Under the pieces are notes generated by a model. That model made no database searches. It saw nothing but the letters and a program-made list of their open reading frames with translations, and was not told the DNA's origin. Both the position numbers and the translations under genes were made by a program. From positions 1 through 55,050 of the forward strand of contig NZ_JALDSX010000021.1 of the NCBI RefSeq assembly GCF_022748595.1: DNA of 55,050 nt. Reading direction: 5' to 3'. This document shows positions 1 to 8,011 of this stretch, piece by piece. Origin of the DNA: Brevibacterium sp. ZH18 (GTDB lineage Bacteria > Actinomycetota > Actinomycetes > Actinomycetales > Brevibacteriaceae). How positions within the stretch are numbered: position 1 is the first letter of the stretch; each line of letters starts with the position of its first letter.

Positions 1-90
1 CGAGATACGACAAGCTCGCCATCACCTATCGAGCGGCCGTCGTGATCAGCGCGATCCTGACATGGCTCCGCCAATAAAGGAGACATGCCC
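1..90 (+). mobile_element. Right end of an IS5-family insertion sequence (partial)
   Basis: The window opens inside an IS. Codons 3-77 encode a transposase C-terminus and are followed by a short tail ending ggagacatgccc at 79-90, which looks like the terminal inverted repeat. The next bases, tag (91-93), would be one copy of a 3-bp target duplication as made by IS427-type members of the IS5 family. The other end lies outside the window, so the repeat and duplication cannot be confirmed here. Confidence 0.55.
3..77 (+). CDS. IS5-family transposase, C-terminal 24 residues
   Basis: Frame 3 is open from the window edge and ends RYDKLAITYRAAV...ISAILTWLRQ before TAA at 75-77. The R-Y-D-K start followed by a hydrophobic helix and a W-L-R ending is the usual last segment of IS5-family DDE transposases, where the arginine/tyrosine-rich part follows the catalytic glutamate. 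Only the tail is present, so catalytic residues and completeness cannot be judged. The family call rests on pattern memory alone. Confidence 0.6.
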   Translation, partial: RYDKLAITYRAAVVISAILTWLRQ

Positions 91-442
91 TAGTGCGAGT
101 TGGGTCGCGGGCGGCGGGAATGACGTGCAGAACGGAAACCTCAGCTCGAGCCTCTACATGAGTAGCAGCGCTGTCACGAAGGCAAAGGTCACCTATAACA
201 AGAAGAAGGGATCAGGCGTCTCGGTGAAGTTCGGGTTCCAAGCTGTGAACAAGAAGGGCGGCGCACAGGGGCCAGTGTCGTGGTCGGGCACTTATAAGAT
301 GAAAGCGAAGCAGAAGAAGACTGCCACCTTCAGTGGTCATGCAGCTCTGAGCAGTAAGCGCCCGTGTGCTCGTGCACTGATGAAGGACACGATTTCCGGG
401 AAGATTTACTACACTAAAACGACTTCGTGCACGGGGCGCTGA
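91..442 (+). pseudogene. Secreted-protein gene truncated at its 5' end by the IS
   Basis: About 116 codons remain, ending at TGA 440-442. The residues are Ser/Thr/Lys/Gly-rich with two cysteines near the end (KRPCARA and TTSCTGR), like the mature part of a small exported protein. There is no signal peptide and no proper start: the only in-frame ATG (62) lies inside the IS and overlaps the transposase stop. The simplest reading is that the IS landed in the gene and removed its promoter, start and signal peptide. The family is not recognised. The next gene starts at the very next base, so the two probably formed an operon. Confidence 0.55.
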
Positions 443-988
443 GTGACGCAGTATCTCAACGCTTTTCCGTTCGCCCCTCCAGCCTTCATCCTGGGCGCTG
501 TGATCGTGTTCTTCGTGTCGCGCCCACTTGCTCAGCGAGTTGAAGAACGTCGGATCGTATTGGTGTGCTGGATGGCAAGCTTGGTGTTCATCCTCGCGTT
601 GACATTGACGCCTTCAAGCTATGCATTGAGCATGGAACCCGGTGTGCTGATGTCGCGGAACTGGGTATGGGACCTGCCAGACATGAGTGCGTTTTTCTCG
701 GTGAACTGGCAGTCGATGAACCTGCTGATGTTCATGCCGATTGGAATCACCAGCGCGCTCTTCGCCCGGAGGAAGAGCATCGCTGTGTTTGCGACGGTGG
801 CCTACGCGACCTCGGTCATAGTGGAATTGATCCAGTACCTGGTATTGCCGCTCGCGAGGCCGCAGTTTAACTCAGCCACTGTTGTGATTGGCTGGATTGG
901 GATCACTCTTGGGATCGCCGCGGGCTTGCTTATTCGAACCATGCTGAAGCGCTCTGCTGCCGTCAATAGTGCGGCCGATTCAGGCTGA
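443..988 (+). CDS. VanZ-like integral membrane protein
   Basis: A 181-residue, strongly hydrophobic protein with about five membrane segments (roughly 10-25, 40-58, 92-107, 112-132, 143-163). The block MNLLMFMPIG followed by VELIQY and a final hydrophobic helix matches the VanZ-like family (N-x3-F-x-P-x-G core, then V-E-x-x-Q). VanZ raises teicoplanin resistance in enterococci; the role of most family members is unknown. The start is GTG directly after the stop of the preceding gene, with no clear ribosome binding site, so translation is probably coupled. Because the upstream gene has lost its promoter to an IS, expression may now depend on readthrough from the IS. Confidence 0.75.
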   Translation: MTQYLNAFPFAPPAFILGAVIVFFVSRPLAQRVEERRIVLVCWMASLVFILALTLTPSSYALSMEPGVLMSRNWVWDLPDMSAFFSVNWQSMNLLMFMPIGITSALFARRKSIAVFATVAYATSVIVELIQYLVLPLARPQFNSATVVIGWIGITLGIAAGLLIRTMLKRSAAVNSAADSG

Positions 989-1011
989 ATGCTTCCTGCC
1001 TGCTGCATCGG

Positions 1012-1050
1012 CTGGGTGCCCTACCGCTGACGGTAGGGCACCCAGTTTTT
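1012..1050 (+). terminator. Strong intrinsic terminator after the VanZ-like gene
   Basis: A perfect 15-bp stem (1012-1026 with 1031-1045), loop ctga, followed at once by five T (1046-1050). It is the clearest rho-independent terminator in the window and lies 24 bases past the VanZ-like stop codon. Confidence 0.9.
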
Positions 1051-1079
1051 CGCCACCGCTGAGGTTTGGGCCTGCATGA

Positions 1080-1250
1080 TGGTGGCCGGGCACCGCGTGT
1101 GCGCTGACGAAGCTGATCTACGACAAGAAGTCCGAATTGGAGAAGGTCCACGCTGCGGCGAAGGAGATCGAGCTCGACAAGGCTGACCCGCCGGAGCCGA
1201 TCAAGCTGCACCCGGGATCGCAGAAGGCGCTCGACGAGCTGAATAAGTAA
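1080..1250 (+). pseudogene. Remnant of a serine-recombinase-like C-terminal tail
   Basis: The frame from 1080 to TAA 1248-1250 encodes a charged helix (LTKLIYDKKSELEKV) followed by PPEPIKLHPGSQKALDEL. A coiled coil followed by a (P)-x-I-x-L-H-P-x-x-x-x-x-Y/L tail is typical of the end of large serine recombinases. An in-frame stop lies at 1077-1079 and there is no start codon or catalytic domain, so at best this is a leftover. The family call is tentative; it could be the end of another phage or plasmid gene. Confidence 0.4.
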
Positions 1251-1320
1251 GTCGACGCGGTACGGAGGCGGAACCGGCGGACGCGCACGGGAAAGCTGAT
1301 GCTCCATGCGGAGCGGCCCG

Positions 1321-1386
1321 CAAAGTACGGTTTGCGTCACGATAGTGCAATTGCAATCGCGCTATCGTGACGCAAACCGTACTTTG
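1321..1386. repeat. 66-nt palindrome with perfect 25-bp arms
   Basis: Arms 1321-1345 and 1362-1386 are perfectly complementary; three more inner pairs (one G-T) can form, leaving a loop of about 10 nt. There is no T tract on either side, unlike the terminator at 1012. It stands in the gap between the rightward recombinase remnant and the leftward M18 peptidase gene, so it may work as a two-way terminator or be a mobile palindromic element. Confidence 0.85.
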
Positions 1387-1466
1387 TGCCCAAAAACGTT
1401 CGAGGAGCTCTACGGCGCGGATTTCGTCAGGCGCTCACCCCTGGCTCACCCTTGGTTCCACCGCGC

Positions 1467-2768
1467 TCACCCTTGGAGGAATGCGCGTGCTGCGGCTGCC
1501 AGGGCGACGACGTCGTCGACGGCGACCATCTCGCGCGCCGAGTGCATCGAGTACAGCGCCGGGCCCACATCCACCGTGGTCATGCCCAAGCGGGTGGCGG
1601 TCAGCGGGCCGATCGTCGATCCACATGGCATCGCATTGTTCGACACGAAGTCCTGATACTCTACGCCGGCGGCCGCGCATGCCCGTGACCAGACGGCCGT
1701 GCCCACAGCATCCGTGGCGTAACGCTGCTGCGCGTTGAGCTTGAGCAGCGGACCACCGCCGAGGCGGGGGCGCACATGCGGGTCATGGCGTTCCGGATAG
1801 TTCGGGTGGGCCGCATGGCCCGCGTCGGAGGACACGCACACGGAGTTCGCGAGTGCGACGAGGTAGTCGCTGCGAGTCGACTCCGGGTAGAGCGAGGCGA
1901 TGATGCGCTCAGTGACGTCGGCGAGGAACGGTCCGCATGCGCCGGAACGCGAGTTCGACCCGATCTCCTCATGGTCGAAGCCGGCGAAGAGCGCAATCGC
2001 ATCGAGGCCAGAAGCGTCGACTTCAGCCAATGCGCACACTCCGGCGTGGACGGAGAGCAGGTTGTCCAACCTCGGCGAGGCGAAGAACTCCTCCGCGGCG
2101 CCGAAGACCGCGGGGGTCTGAACGGGGATCGTGTACACGTCGTGTCCGACGACCAACTCAGGATCCACCTCGGCGGAGGCGGCCAGGAGCTCGATGACGT
2201 CAGCCTCGGCGAGGTTCGCCAGTCCGATGACCGGGGTGGTGTGGCGCTGTTTGTCCAGCGTCAGTCCCTCGTTGACCTGGCGGTCGAGGTGGATGGCCAG
2301 CTGCGGGATGCGCGCGATCGGCGGGGTCTGGGCGAGCACGACGGACCCGTCGGCGAGGCTGAGCTGACCGGCGAACGCGAGCTCACGGTCGAGCCACGAG
2401 TTCAGCAGCGGCCCACCGTAGATCTCGACGCCGACCTGGCGGACGCCCTCGGCGGAGAATTCCTCGCCCGGCTTGAGTTTGAACGCGGGGGAGTCCGTGT
2501 GCGAACCGAATACGCGGAAGCCGGGAACCGTGTTTGCACCGGCCGGCACTCGCCAGGCGATGATCGCACCGTCGCGGACGACGTAGTGGCCGGCGCCGGA
2601 CTCGAGCGTCCATGTCGACCGTTCGTCGAGTCGCTGAAAACCAGCGGCGTCGAAGCGCGCGGCCGCAGTGGCGGTGGCATGATAGGAACTGGGGGAGGAG
2701 CTGACGAATTCCGTCAGATCGGCTGTGATCTCTGCCGCCGAGCGGGGTCCCATGGACGATGTACTCAT
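1467..2768 (-). CDS. apeB: M18-family aminopeptidase
   Basis: A 433-residue cytosolic zinc aminopeptidase that removes N-terminal (often acidic) residues from peptides. Metal-site motifs are present: GSHTDSP with H90 and D92, FDHEEIGS in the middle (the E-E pair supplies base and ligand), a GHAAHPNYPERHDP block, and the terminal YSMHSARE. The length matches bacterial M18 enzymes (about 420-430). The start ATG at 2768 has GGGG a few bases upstream; a second Met five codons in is possible. It is transcribed alone, convergent to the region on its left and divergent from the DUF1684 gene on its right. The symbol is by family resemblance. Confidence 0.92.
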   Translation of the reverse strand: MSTSSMGPRSAAEITADLTEFVSSSPSSYHATATAAARFDAAGFQRLDERSTWTLESGAGHYVVRDGAIIAWRVPAGANTVPGFRVFGSHTDSPAFKLKPGEEFSAEGVRQVGVEIYGGPLLNSWLDRELAFAGQLSLADGSVVLAQTPPIARIPQLAIHLDRQVNEGLTLDKQRHTTPVIGLANLAEADVIELLAASAEVDPELVVGHDVYTIPVQTPAVFGAAEEFFASPRLDNLLSVHAGVCALAEVDASGLDAIALFAGFDHEEIGSNSRSGACGPFLADVTERIIASLYPESTRSDYLVALANSVCVSSDAGHAAHPNYPERHDPHVRPRLGGGPLLKLNAQQRYATDAVGTAVWSRACAAAGVEYQDFVSNNAMPCGSTIGPLTATRLGMTTVDVGPALYSMHSAREMVAVDDVVALAAAARAFLQG

Positions 2769-2907
2769 TTCCCCAGCCTATCGTTTGCGGTAGCTTTGGC
2801 CACAAGGACATCAGTCGTGAAAGACACTGTCCCTTGCACGCCGAGGACCCGTAAGCTGAGTATGGTCAGCTGAGTACCGTCCGCCGAAAGTACAAGGAGT
2901 GTTCGAA

Positions 2908-4449
2908 GTGAACCAGTTCGTTGCCGAATGGAACACGTGGCGGGATTCTCGCAACTCTGCGCTGGCAACACCCTTCGGATGGCTCAGCGTTGTCGGACTG
3001 CATTGGCTCGACGAGGAATCGACCTGGGCCGACGCCCCCGGCACCTTCACCGTTGACGACGGCTGGGTGAACGTCGCCCTGGAACCCGGCGCGAAGGCCG
3101 GGCCCGCAGCGGCCACCTTCGATCTCATGGGCAAGTCGGGCAAGTTCGGCAAGTCCGCCGAGGCTGCTCCCGTTCCCAGCGAAAAGACCGTCGACGCTGC
3201 GGCTGGGGCCAACCCGTCCACCATCGAACTCGCCACCGAAATCGACGAGGTGCCGCTCACGCCCAGCGCCGAGGTGCGGGTGGAGGAGCGCGGCTTCAGC
3301 GCGAAGCTGCCTGCCGGCGGCTCCCTCGAGTGGTTCACCGTCGGTCACGTGCTCTACGAACTCATCGATCGCGGCGGACGCATCGGCATCAGAGTCCGGG
3401 ATTCGAAGTCACCGCTGCTGGGCAAGTTCTTCGAAGTTCCCGCGTTCGACCCGAACCCGTCCTTCGTGTTCCTCGGGAAGTTCACCCCCTTCGAGACACC
3501 GCAGGTTCACGGGATCGCAACTGCCCAGGATGACCTCAACCTTGAGGCTACGGCCGTCGGCATCGTCAGCTTCGAGACCGAGGCCGGCGAGGTGAAGCTG
3601 TTGGCCACCGGGTGCCCGCGCACCGGACTGCAGCTGGACTTCCACGATTCGACGAACGGCAGGACCACCTCAGCGTGGAGGACCCTCGACCTGGGGGTCG
3701 CGAACCAGGACGGCTCGCTCGTCATCGACTTCAACCGCGCGGTCAACTACCCGTTCGCGTTCACTGCCTTCGCCACCTGCCCCGCGCCGATCGAGGGCAA
3801 CGTCGTCCCGTTCGATGTCAACGCCGGCGAGCGGAAGCCGCCGTTCTTCTACTCCGAGGCGGGCATCAACGTGCCGTTCCTCTTCTATGTGTGGTGGGAC
3901 GATGAGAGCGCCGAGGTGACTCGCCCCTGGTACTCTCCCTTCGGCCTCGACATCACGGTTCTCAACCCGAATCTGGACAACGGGGAGCAGTCGCTCGTCG
4001 GCTACGACGGAGTCGCAATGTCCGGCGGTGACCTCACTCCGCTCAACCGCAAGGGCAGGTCACGCCTGGTCAAGGTCGCGACAGAGGCACTGACTTCGCG
4101 CATCCCGGTGATCGGGATCGGAGCCTACGCCGAATTCCTGATCCGGGCGCAGCGCGAACTGCGTGACCAGGAGGGGTACGTCGACGGCATCGAGTCGGAG
4201 TACGAGGTCACCGAGGGGAATCTGCTCATCGTCATGAACAACGAGCTGAGGCCGAAGTCGGTCGGGTTCGATGTCGTGCACACCGATGCGAGCGGCCTCC
4301 TCTACGTCGAGATGCCCTACGACATCCCGCTCGAATCTGAACTCTCGGAGGTCGACGAGTTCGAAGCGTCGATGCGGGCTGGCAAGCCGATCGCCAGCTG
4401 GCAGGAGTTCGACTACCGCACCGCAGCCCTCATCCGCCAGCACCGCTGA
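2908..4449 (+). CDS. DUF1684 protein with a long extra C-terminal half
   Basis: A 513-residue soluble protein. The DUF1684 signature is clear: the N-terminal FGWLSVVGLHWLD, and HDSTNGRTT followed by VIDFNRAVNYPFAF and ATCPAP. DUF1684 proteins are usually about 200-280 residues; here about 200 further residues follow with no recognised domain. The biochemical function of DUF1684 is unknown to me. GTG at 2908 is chosen because AAGGAG (2894-2899) ends 8 bases upstream; a GTG at 2899 would overlap that ribosome binding site. The divergent peptidase gene lies 140 bases away. A tandem repeat begins in the last codon. Confidence 0.8.
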   Translation: MNQFVAEWNTWRDSRNSALATPFGWLSVVGLHWLDEESTWADAPGTFTVDDGWVNVALEPGAKAGPAAATFDLMGKSGKFGKSAEAAPVPSEKTVDAAAGANPSTIELATEIDEVPLTPSAEVRVEERGFSAKLPAGGSLEWFTVGHVLYELIDRGGRIGIRVRDSKSPLLGKFFEVPAFDPNPSFVFLGKFTPFETPQVHGIATAQDDLNLEATAVGIVSFETEAGEVKLLATGCPRTGLQLDFHDSTNGRTTSAWRTLDLGVANQDGSLVIDFNRAVNYPFAFTAFATCPAPIEGNVVPFDVNAGERKPPFFYSEAGINVPFLFYVWWDDESAEVTRPWYSPFGLDITVLNPNLDNGEQSLVGYDGVAMSGGDLTPLNRKGRSRLVKVATEALTSRIPVIGIGAYAEFLIRAQRELRDQEGYVDGIESEYEVTEGNLLIVMNNELRPKSVGFDVVHTDASGLLYVEMPYDIPLESELSEVDEFEASMRAGKPIASWQEFDYRTAALIRQHR

Positions 4450-4528
4450 GCCCGTGGCGACGCTGAGCCCGTGGCGACGCTGAGCAGCAGGCGACGCTGA
4501 GCCTGTGGCACCGCTGAGCGGCAGGCGC
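4444..4528. repeat. Five 17-bp tandem units starting in the stop codon region
   Basis: Units start at 4444, 4461, 4478, 4495 and 4512. The first two are identical (cgctgagcccgtggcga) and the others differ at 3-5 positions but all keep cgctgagc. The first unit contains the stop codon of the DUF1684 gene (TGA 4447-4449), so the array looks like repeated duplication of the gene's end. Confidence 0.85.
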
Positions 4529-4611
4529 CAAGCAGCTCCGGTGCTCGCCGGGTCCGCTCGGTGCGCCCGGTCCGCCCGGCGGGTGGTCGCGCTGACCAGT
4601 ATTCGCTAACC

Positions 4612-4673
4612 CAGCTACCCTTCGGTCGCAGCGCAACCCGTGTAAGGGTTGCGCAATGACCGAAGGGTAGCTG
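4612..4673. repeat. 62-nt hairpin between two convergent genes
   Basis: An outer stem of 16 perfect pairs (4612-4627 with 4658-4673), a 3x3 internal loop, an inner stem of 9 perfect pairs (4631-4639 with 4646-4654) and a 6-nt loop. No T tract follows. Its place, between the stop codons at 4449 (+) and 4757 (-), suggests a two-way transcription stop. Confidence 0.8.
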
Positions 4674-4756
4674 AATCGTTGCTCGCCGCCGGGTTGTCCG
4701 CAGCCGCGTCGCCCGCCGCCCGTCGCCCGCAGCCGGGCAGCCTGACCGCGCAGTCG

Positions 4757-6700
4757 CTACCAGATGGTGACGCGCTGCTCCGGGGCAAGGTACATGCCGT
4801 CGGAGGCCTCAACACCGTAGGTCTCGTGGAAGGCGCTCATATTCTTCACGACCTGGTTGCAGCGGAACTCCTCGGGGGAGTGCGGGTCGATGCTCAGGCG
4901 GCGCACGCGCTCTTCGGTGCGCATCTTCGCCCGCCAGGCCTTGGCCCAGGCTTCGAAGAACGTCGCAGCCTCATCTGCCGACGGCGTCCGACCGAGCTCC
5001 AGCTCGAGGGCCTTCCAGCCGATGGACAGTCCGCCTAGGTCGCCGATGTTCTCGCCCACGGTCATTGCGCCGTTGACGTGCTGTGCGGCGTCGAGCCCGG
5101 CCGGGACCAGGGCATCGTACTGGGCGATGAGGGCGTTGGTGCGCTCCTCGAAGCGCTCCCGATCCTCGGCCGTCCACCAGTCGACGAGGTTGCCGTCGCC
5201 GTCATAGCGTGAACCCTGATCGTCGAAGCCGTGGCCGATCTCGTGGCCGATGACCGCGCCGATGGCCCCGAAGTTTGCGGCCACATCGCCGGTGACGTCG
5301 AAGAACGGCGGCTGGAGGATGGCGGCGGGGAAGACGATCTCGTTCATCACCGGGTGGTAATAGGCGTTGACGGTCTGCGGGGTCATGAGCCATTCGGTGC
5401 GGTCGATGGGTCCGCCGATGCGCTTGATCTGGCGCACGTGCTCGGCGCGGGCGCAGCGGCGCACATTGCCCACCAGGTCGGAGGAATCGATCGCGGCGGG
5501 GTACTCGCGCCACACATCGGGGTATCCGACCTTCGGGGTGAACTTCGAGAGCTTGACCAGCGCCTTCTGCTTGGTCTCCTCGCTCATCCAGTCAAGGTCG
5601 GTGATCGACTTGTCATAGGCCTTGATGAGCATCGACACGAGATGGTCGATGGCGTCCTTGGCTGCGGGTGGGAACTCGGCGGCCACGTAGAGCTTGCCGA
5701 CGGCTTCGCCCAGGAGGCCTTCGACGAGGCCGACGCCGCGCTTCCAACGCTCGCGCAGTGCTGGCGTGCCGGAGAGGGTGCGGGAGTTGAAGTCGAAGTT
5801 CTCCTCGACGAACTCGTCGGAGAGCAGCGACGCGGTGGCCGAGACGATGGAGAAGCGCAGCCACACCTTGATGGTGGAGATGTCGGCCTCGGCCCACACC
5901 TTGGCCATGCCGGTCACGTACGACGGCTGGCCGACGACGAGGTACTTGAGGTCCTCGGCGTCGGCGGTGAGGACGCCGAACCAGGAGTCGAAGTCGAACT
6001 CGGGGCCCAGCTCGCGCAGTTCGGAGATCGAGAACTTGTTGTAGGTCTTCTCGGCGTCGCGGCAGGCGACGCGGTCCCAATGGTGGCGTGCCAGGGCGGT
6101 CTCGAACGCCATCACCTTGGCGGCCACCTCGGCGTCGGAGATGTCGCTCATCGCACCGATCCCAGCCAGGGCGGACATCTTCTTCACATGGTCGACGAAC
6201 TTCACGCGCACCTCGGCGTGGTCGTCGTTGAAGTAGTAGTCCTCGTCGGGCAGGGACAGGCCGGCCTGGTCGAGGTAGAGGGCGTAGACGTCGGAGTCCT
6301 TCGCGTCGGCGGTGACGTAGCCGCCGAGCACTCCGCCGATGCCTTCGGTCTCGAGGCGAGCGAGGAGGGCGGCGAGTTCGGACTTGTCCTCGGCCGCGTC
6401 GATGGCGGCGAACGAGGAATCGAGGGGGTGCACGCCGAGTTCGTTGATGCGCTGGAGATCCATGAAGGAGGTGAAGAGGTCGGCGACCTTCTGGCCCTCG
6501 CTGCCGGGTTCCTGCGGGGTGTCGGTGACGGTGCGGATGATGTCGCGGACCTTGGTCTCTGCGGTGTCGAAGAGCTCGCGCATCGCGCCGTCGCCCGCGC
6601 GGTCATCGGGAATGGTGAACGTGTCGATCCACTCGCCGTTGACGTGGCGGTAGAGATCGTCCTGAGGGCGCGCCGAAGCGTTCGATGTTTCAGAAGTCAT
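4757..6700 (-). CDS. pepO: M13-family (neprilysin/PepO-like) zinc metallopeptidase
   Basis: A 647-residue enzyme expected to cut small peptides. The N-terminus has the family's DLYRHVNGEWIDTF block. The catalytic region holds NAYYHPVMNEIVFPA, then HEIGHGFDDQGSRYD (HExxH zinc site) and GENIGDLGG (third zinc ligand E plus D), and the protein ends with CNQVVKNMSAFHETYGV, a conserved M13 tail. No signal peptide or membrane anchor is seen, so it is probably intracellular like other bacterial PepO proteins. The start ATG at 6700 fits the family N-terminus; earlier in-frame codons add an unrelated stretch. The phosphatase gene starts 47 bases away in the other direction, so both promoters share a very short gap. 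Confidence 0.93.
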   Translation of the reverse strand: MTSETSNASARPQDDLYRHVNGEWIDTFTIPDDRAGDGAMRELFDTAETKVRDIIRTVTDTPQEPGSEGQKVADLFTSFMDLQRINELGVHPLDSSFAAIDAAEDKSELAALLARLETEGIGGVLGGYVTADAKDSDVYALYLDQAGLSLPDEDYYFNDDHAEVRVKFVDHVKKMSALAGIGAMSDISDAEVAAKVMAFETALARHHWDRVACRDAEKTYNKFSISELRELGPEFDFDSWFGVLTADAEDLKYLVVGQPSYVTGMAKVWAEADISTIKVWLRFSIVSATASLLSDEFVEENFDFNSRTLSGTPALRERWKRGVGLVEGLLGEAVGKLYVAAEFPPAAKDAIDHLVSMLIKAYDKSITDLDWMSEETKQKALVKLSKFTPKVGYPDVWREYPAAIDSSDLVGNVRRCARAEHVRQIKRIGGPIDRTEWLMTPQTVNAYYHPVMNEIVFPAAILQPPFFDVTGDVAANFGAIGAVIGHEIGHGFDDQGSRYDGDGNLVDWWTAEDRERFEERTNALIAQYDALVPAGLDAAQHVNGAMTVGENIGDLGGLSIGWKALELELGRTPSADEAATFFEAWAKAWRAKMRTEERVRRLSIDPHSPEEFRCNQVVKNMSAFHETYGVEASDGMYLAPEQRVTIW

Positions 6701-6747
6701 GGTGCAACAGTATCGTGATCGGTAGGCAGAACGATGAGGAGGAATGC

Positions 6748-7308
6748 ATGAGTATGGCATCCGTGGTGTTCGTGTGCACGGGCAACATCTGTCGGTCGGT
6801 CACGGCCGAACGCGTGCTCCAGCATCATCTCGAGGTCAACGGCGTCGAGGCGGTCGTCGACTCCGCCGGCATCAGCGACGAAGAGGCCGGCAACCCTATC
6901 GATCGGCGGCAGGCTCGGGTGCTCGCCGCCGCCGGCTACCGCACGGATGATCACGTTGCCCGCCAGATCACGCCCGAATGGCTGGCTGAGCGCGATGTCG
7001 CGATCGCGATGACCTACCGTCACTATCGTGCGCTGCAGGAACTGATCGCAGACCTTCCCGCCGAGGCGGCTCCGCAGCTGCGCATGCTGCGCGAGTTCGA
7101 TCCCCGGGTCGGGTCAGGATCGACGACGGAGTCGTCAGCAGCAGGAGACGGAATGTCGCCGAGGTGGGCCGACGGAGCGCCGGCCCCCGACGTTGACGAC
7201 CCGTGGGGCGGCGAATTGCAGGATTTCGAAGAAACTCTTGAGACAATAGAGGTGTCCGTGCCGGGACTCACGGACTATCTGAATTCGTTGGCCGAGCAGA
7301 CTCGGTGA
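6748..7308 (+). CDS. Low-molecular-weight protein-tyrosine phosphatase
   Basis: A 186-residue cytosolic phosphatase. The P-loop C10-TGNIC-R16-S near the N-terminus is the CX5R(S/T) active site of the LMW-PTP/arsenate reductase fold, followed by DSAGISDEEAGNPIDRR as in the family. The C-terminal part carries DVDDPWGG with the general-acid aspartate (D-P). A Ser/Gly-rich insertion (GSGSTTESSAAGDG) precedes that motif and makes it longer than the usual 150-165 residues. In actinobacteria such enzymes dephosphorylate tyrosine kinases or secreted targets. Start chosen at ATG 6748 with GAGGAGG (6736-6742) just upstream. Confidence 0.92.
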   Translation: MSMASVVFVCTGNICRSVTAERVLQHHLEVNGVEAVVDSAGISDEEAGNPIDRRQARVLAAAGYRTDDHVARQITPEWLAERDVAIAMTYRHYRALQELIADLPAEAAPQLRMLREFDPRVGSGSTTESSAAGDGMSPRWADGAPAPDVDDPWGGELQDFEETLETIEVSVPGLTDYLNSLAEQTR

Positions 7309-7340
7309 TACTGAAGGTAATTTCTGAAGGAGAAACTCAC

Positions 7341-7994
7341 ATGACTCGAACACAGTGGTCCACTCTCAAGTTGGGCTTCGCGGCTCTGCTGGTGGCTGCC
7401 CTGAGTGTCTTTGCCTTTGCTGCTCCGGCCAGTGCCCATGACCAGCTCGTGTCATCGAACCCCGAGGACGGATCCAAGCTCGACAAGCAGCCGGAATGGA
7501 TCGAGATGATGTTCTCCGGTGATGTGCAGGAAGTCGGCTCCGAGGTCAAGGTCGTCACCGACGGTAAGGATGTCTCTGCCGGTGAACTCGCCGTCGACGG
7601 CAAGAAGCTCACGGTGGCTCTGCCGGACAACCTCAAGCCGGGCGACTACAAGGTGACCTGGCGGGTTGTGTCGGCCGACGGTCACCCGATCTCCGGTGAC
7701 TTCGACTTCACGCTCAACGACGCCGAAGGTGCGGGCGGAGCGGTTGAGGAGTCCTCGCAGGCCGGACTCGGCGGCGGTGTCGTCGACGAACCGGGCAAGA
7801 ACACCGAGGATCGCGGTCAGATCGGCGAATCCGCTGACAGTGACTCCGGTATGTCGACGCCGATGATCGTGCTGCTCAGCGTCGGCGGTTTGGCGATCAT
7901 CGTCATCGTCATCCTGCTCATGCGTCGCAAGGCCCAGGGCCTGCCCGGCACCACCAATAGCGACGACTCGGGAGACGGACCGAAGGACGACTGA
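7341..7994 (+). CDS. CopC-domain exported copper-binding protein with C-terminal anchor
   Basis: A 217-residue protein with a signal peptide (residues 1-32, cleavage after ASA) that exposes H33 as the new N-terminus, the usual copper ligand of CopC proteins. The domain (33-130) ends YKVTWRVVSADGHPISGDF, the CopC C-terminal motif with its second histidine. A Gly/Ser/Glu-rich linker follows, then one membrane helix (about 178-199) and a positive cytoplasmic tail, so the copper domain is tethered outside the cell. Start ATG 7341 follows AAGGAG (7327-7332). It lies 32 bases after the phosphatase gene and may be co-transcribed. No CopD partner is adjacent. Confidence 0.9.
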   Translation: MTRTQWSTLKLGFAALLVAALSVFAFAAPASAHDQLVSSNPEDGSKLDKQPEWIEMMFSGDVQEVGSEVKVVTDGKDVSAGELAVDGKKLTVALPDNLKPGDYKVTWRVVSADGHPISGDFDFTLNDAEGAGGAVEESSQAGLGGGVVDEPGKNTEDRGQIGESADSDSGMSTPMIVLLSVGGLAIIVIVILLMRRKAQGLPGTTNSDDSGDGPKDD

Positions 7995-8011
7995 GCCTGA
8001 TTGGTGCAGCT

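Noticed and set aside
5231..6718. Long open frame opposite the M13 peptidase gene
   Set aside because: It is the antisense of a strongly conserved metallopeptidase; its composition (Val/Asp/Gly/Glu/His-rich) is a codon shadow in high-GC DNA.
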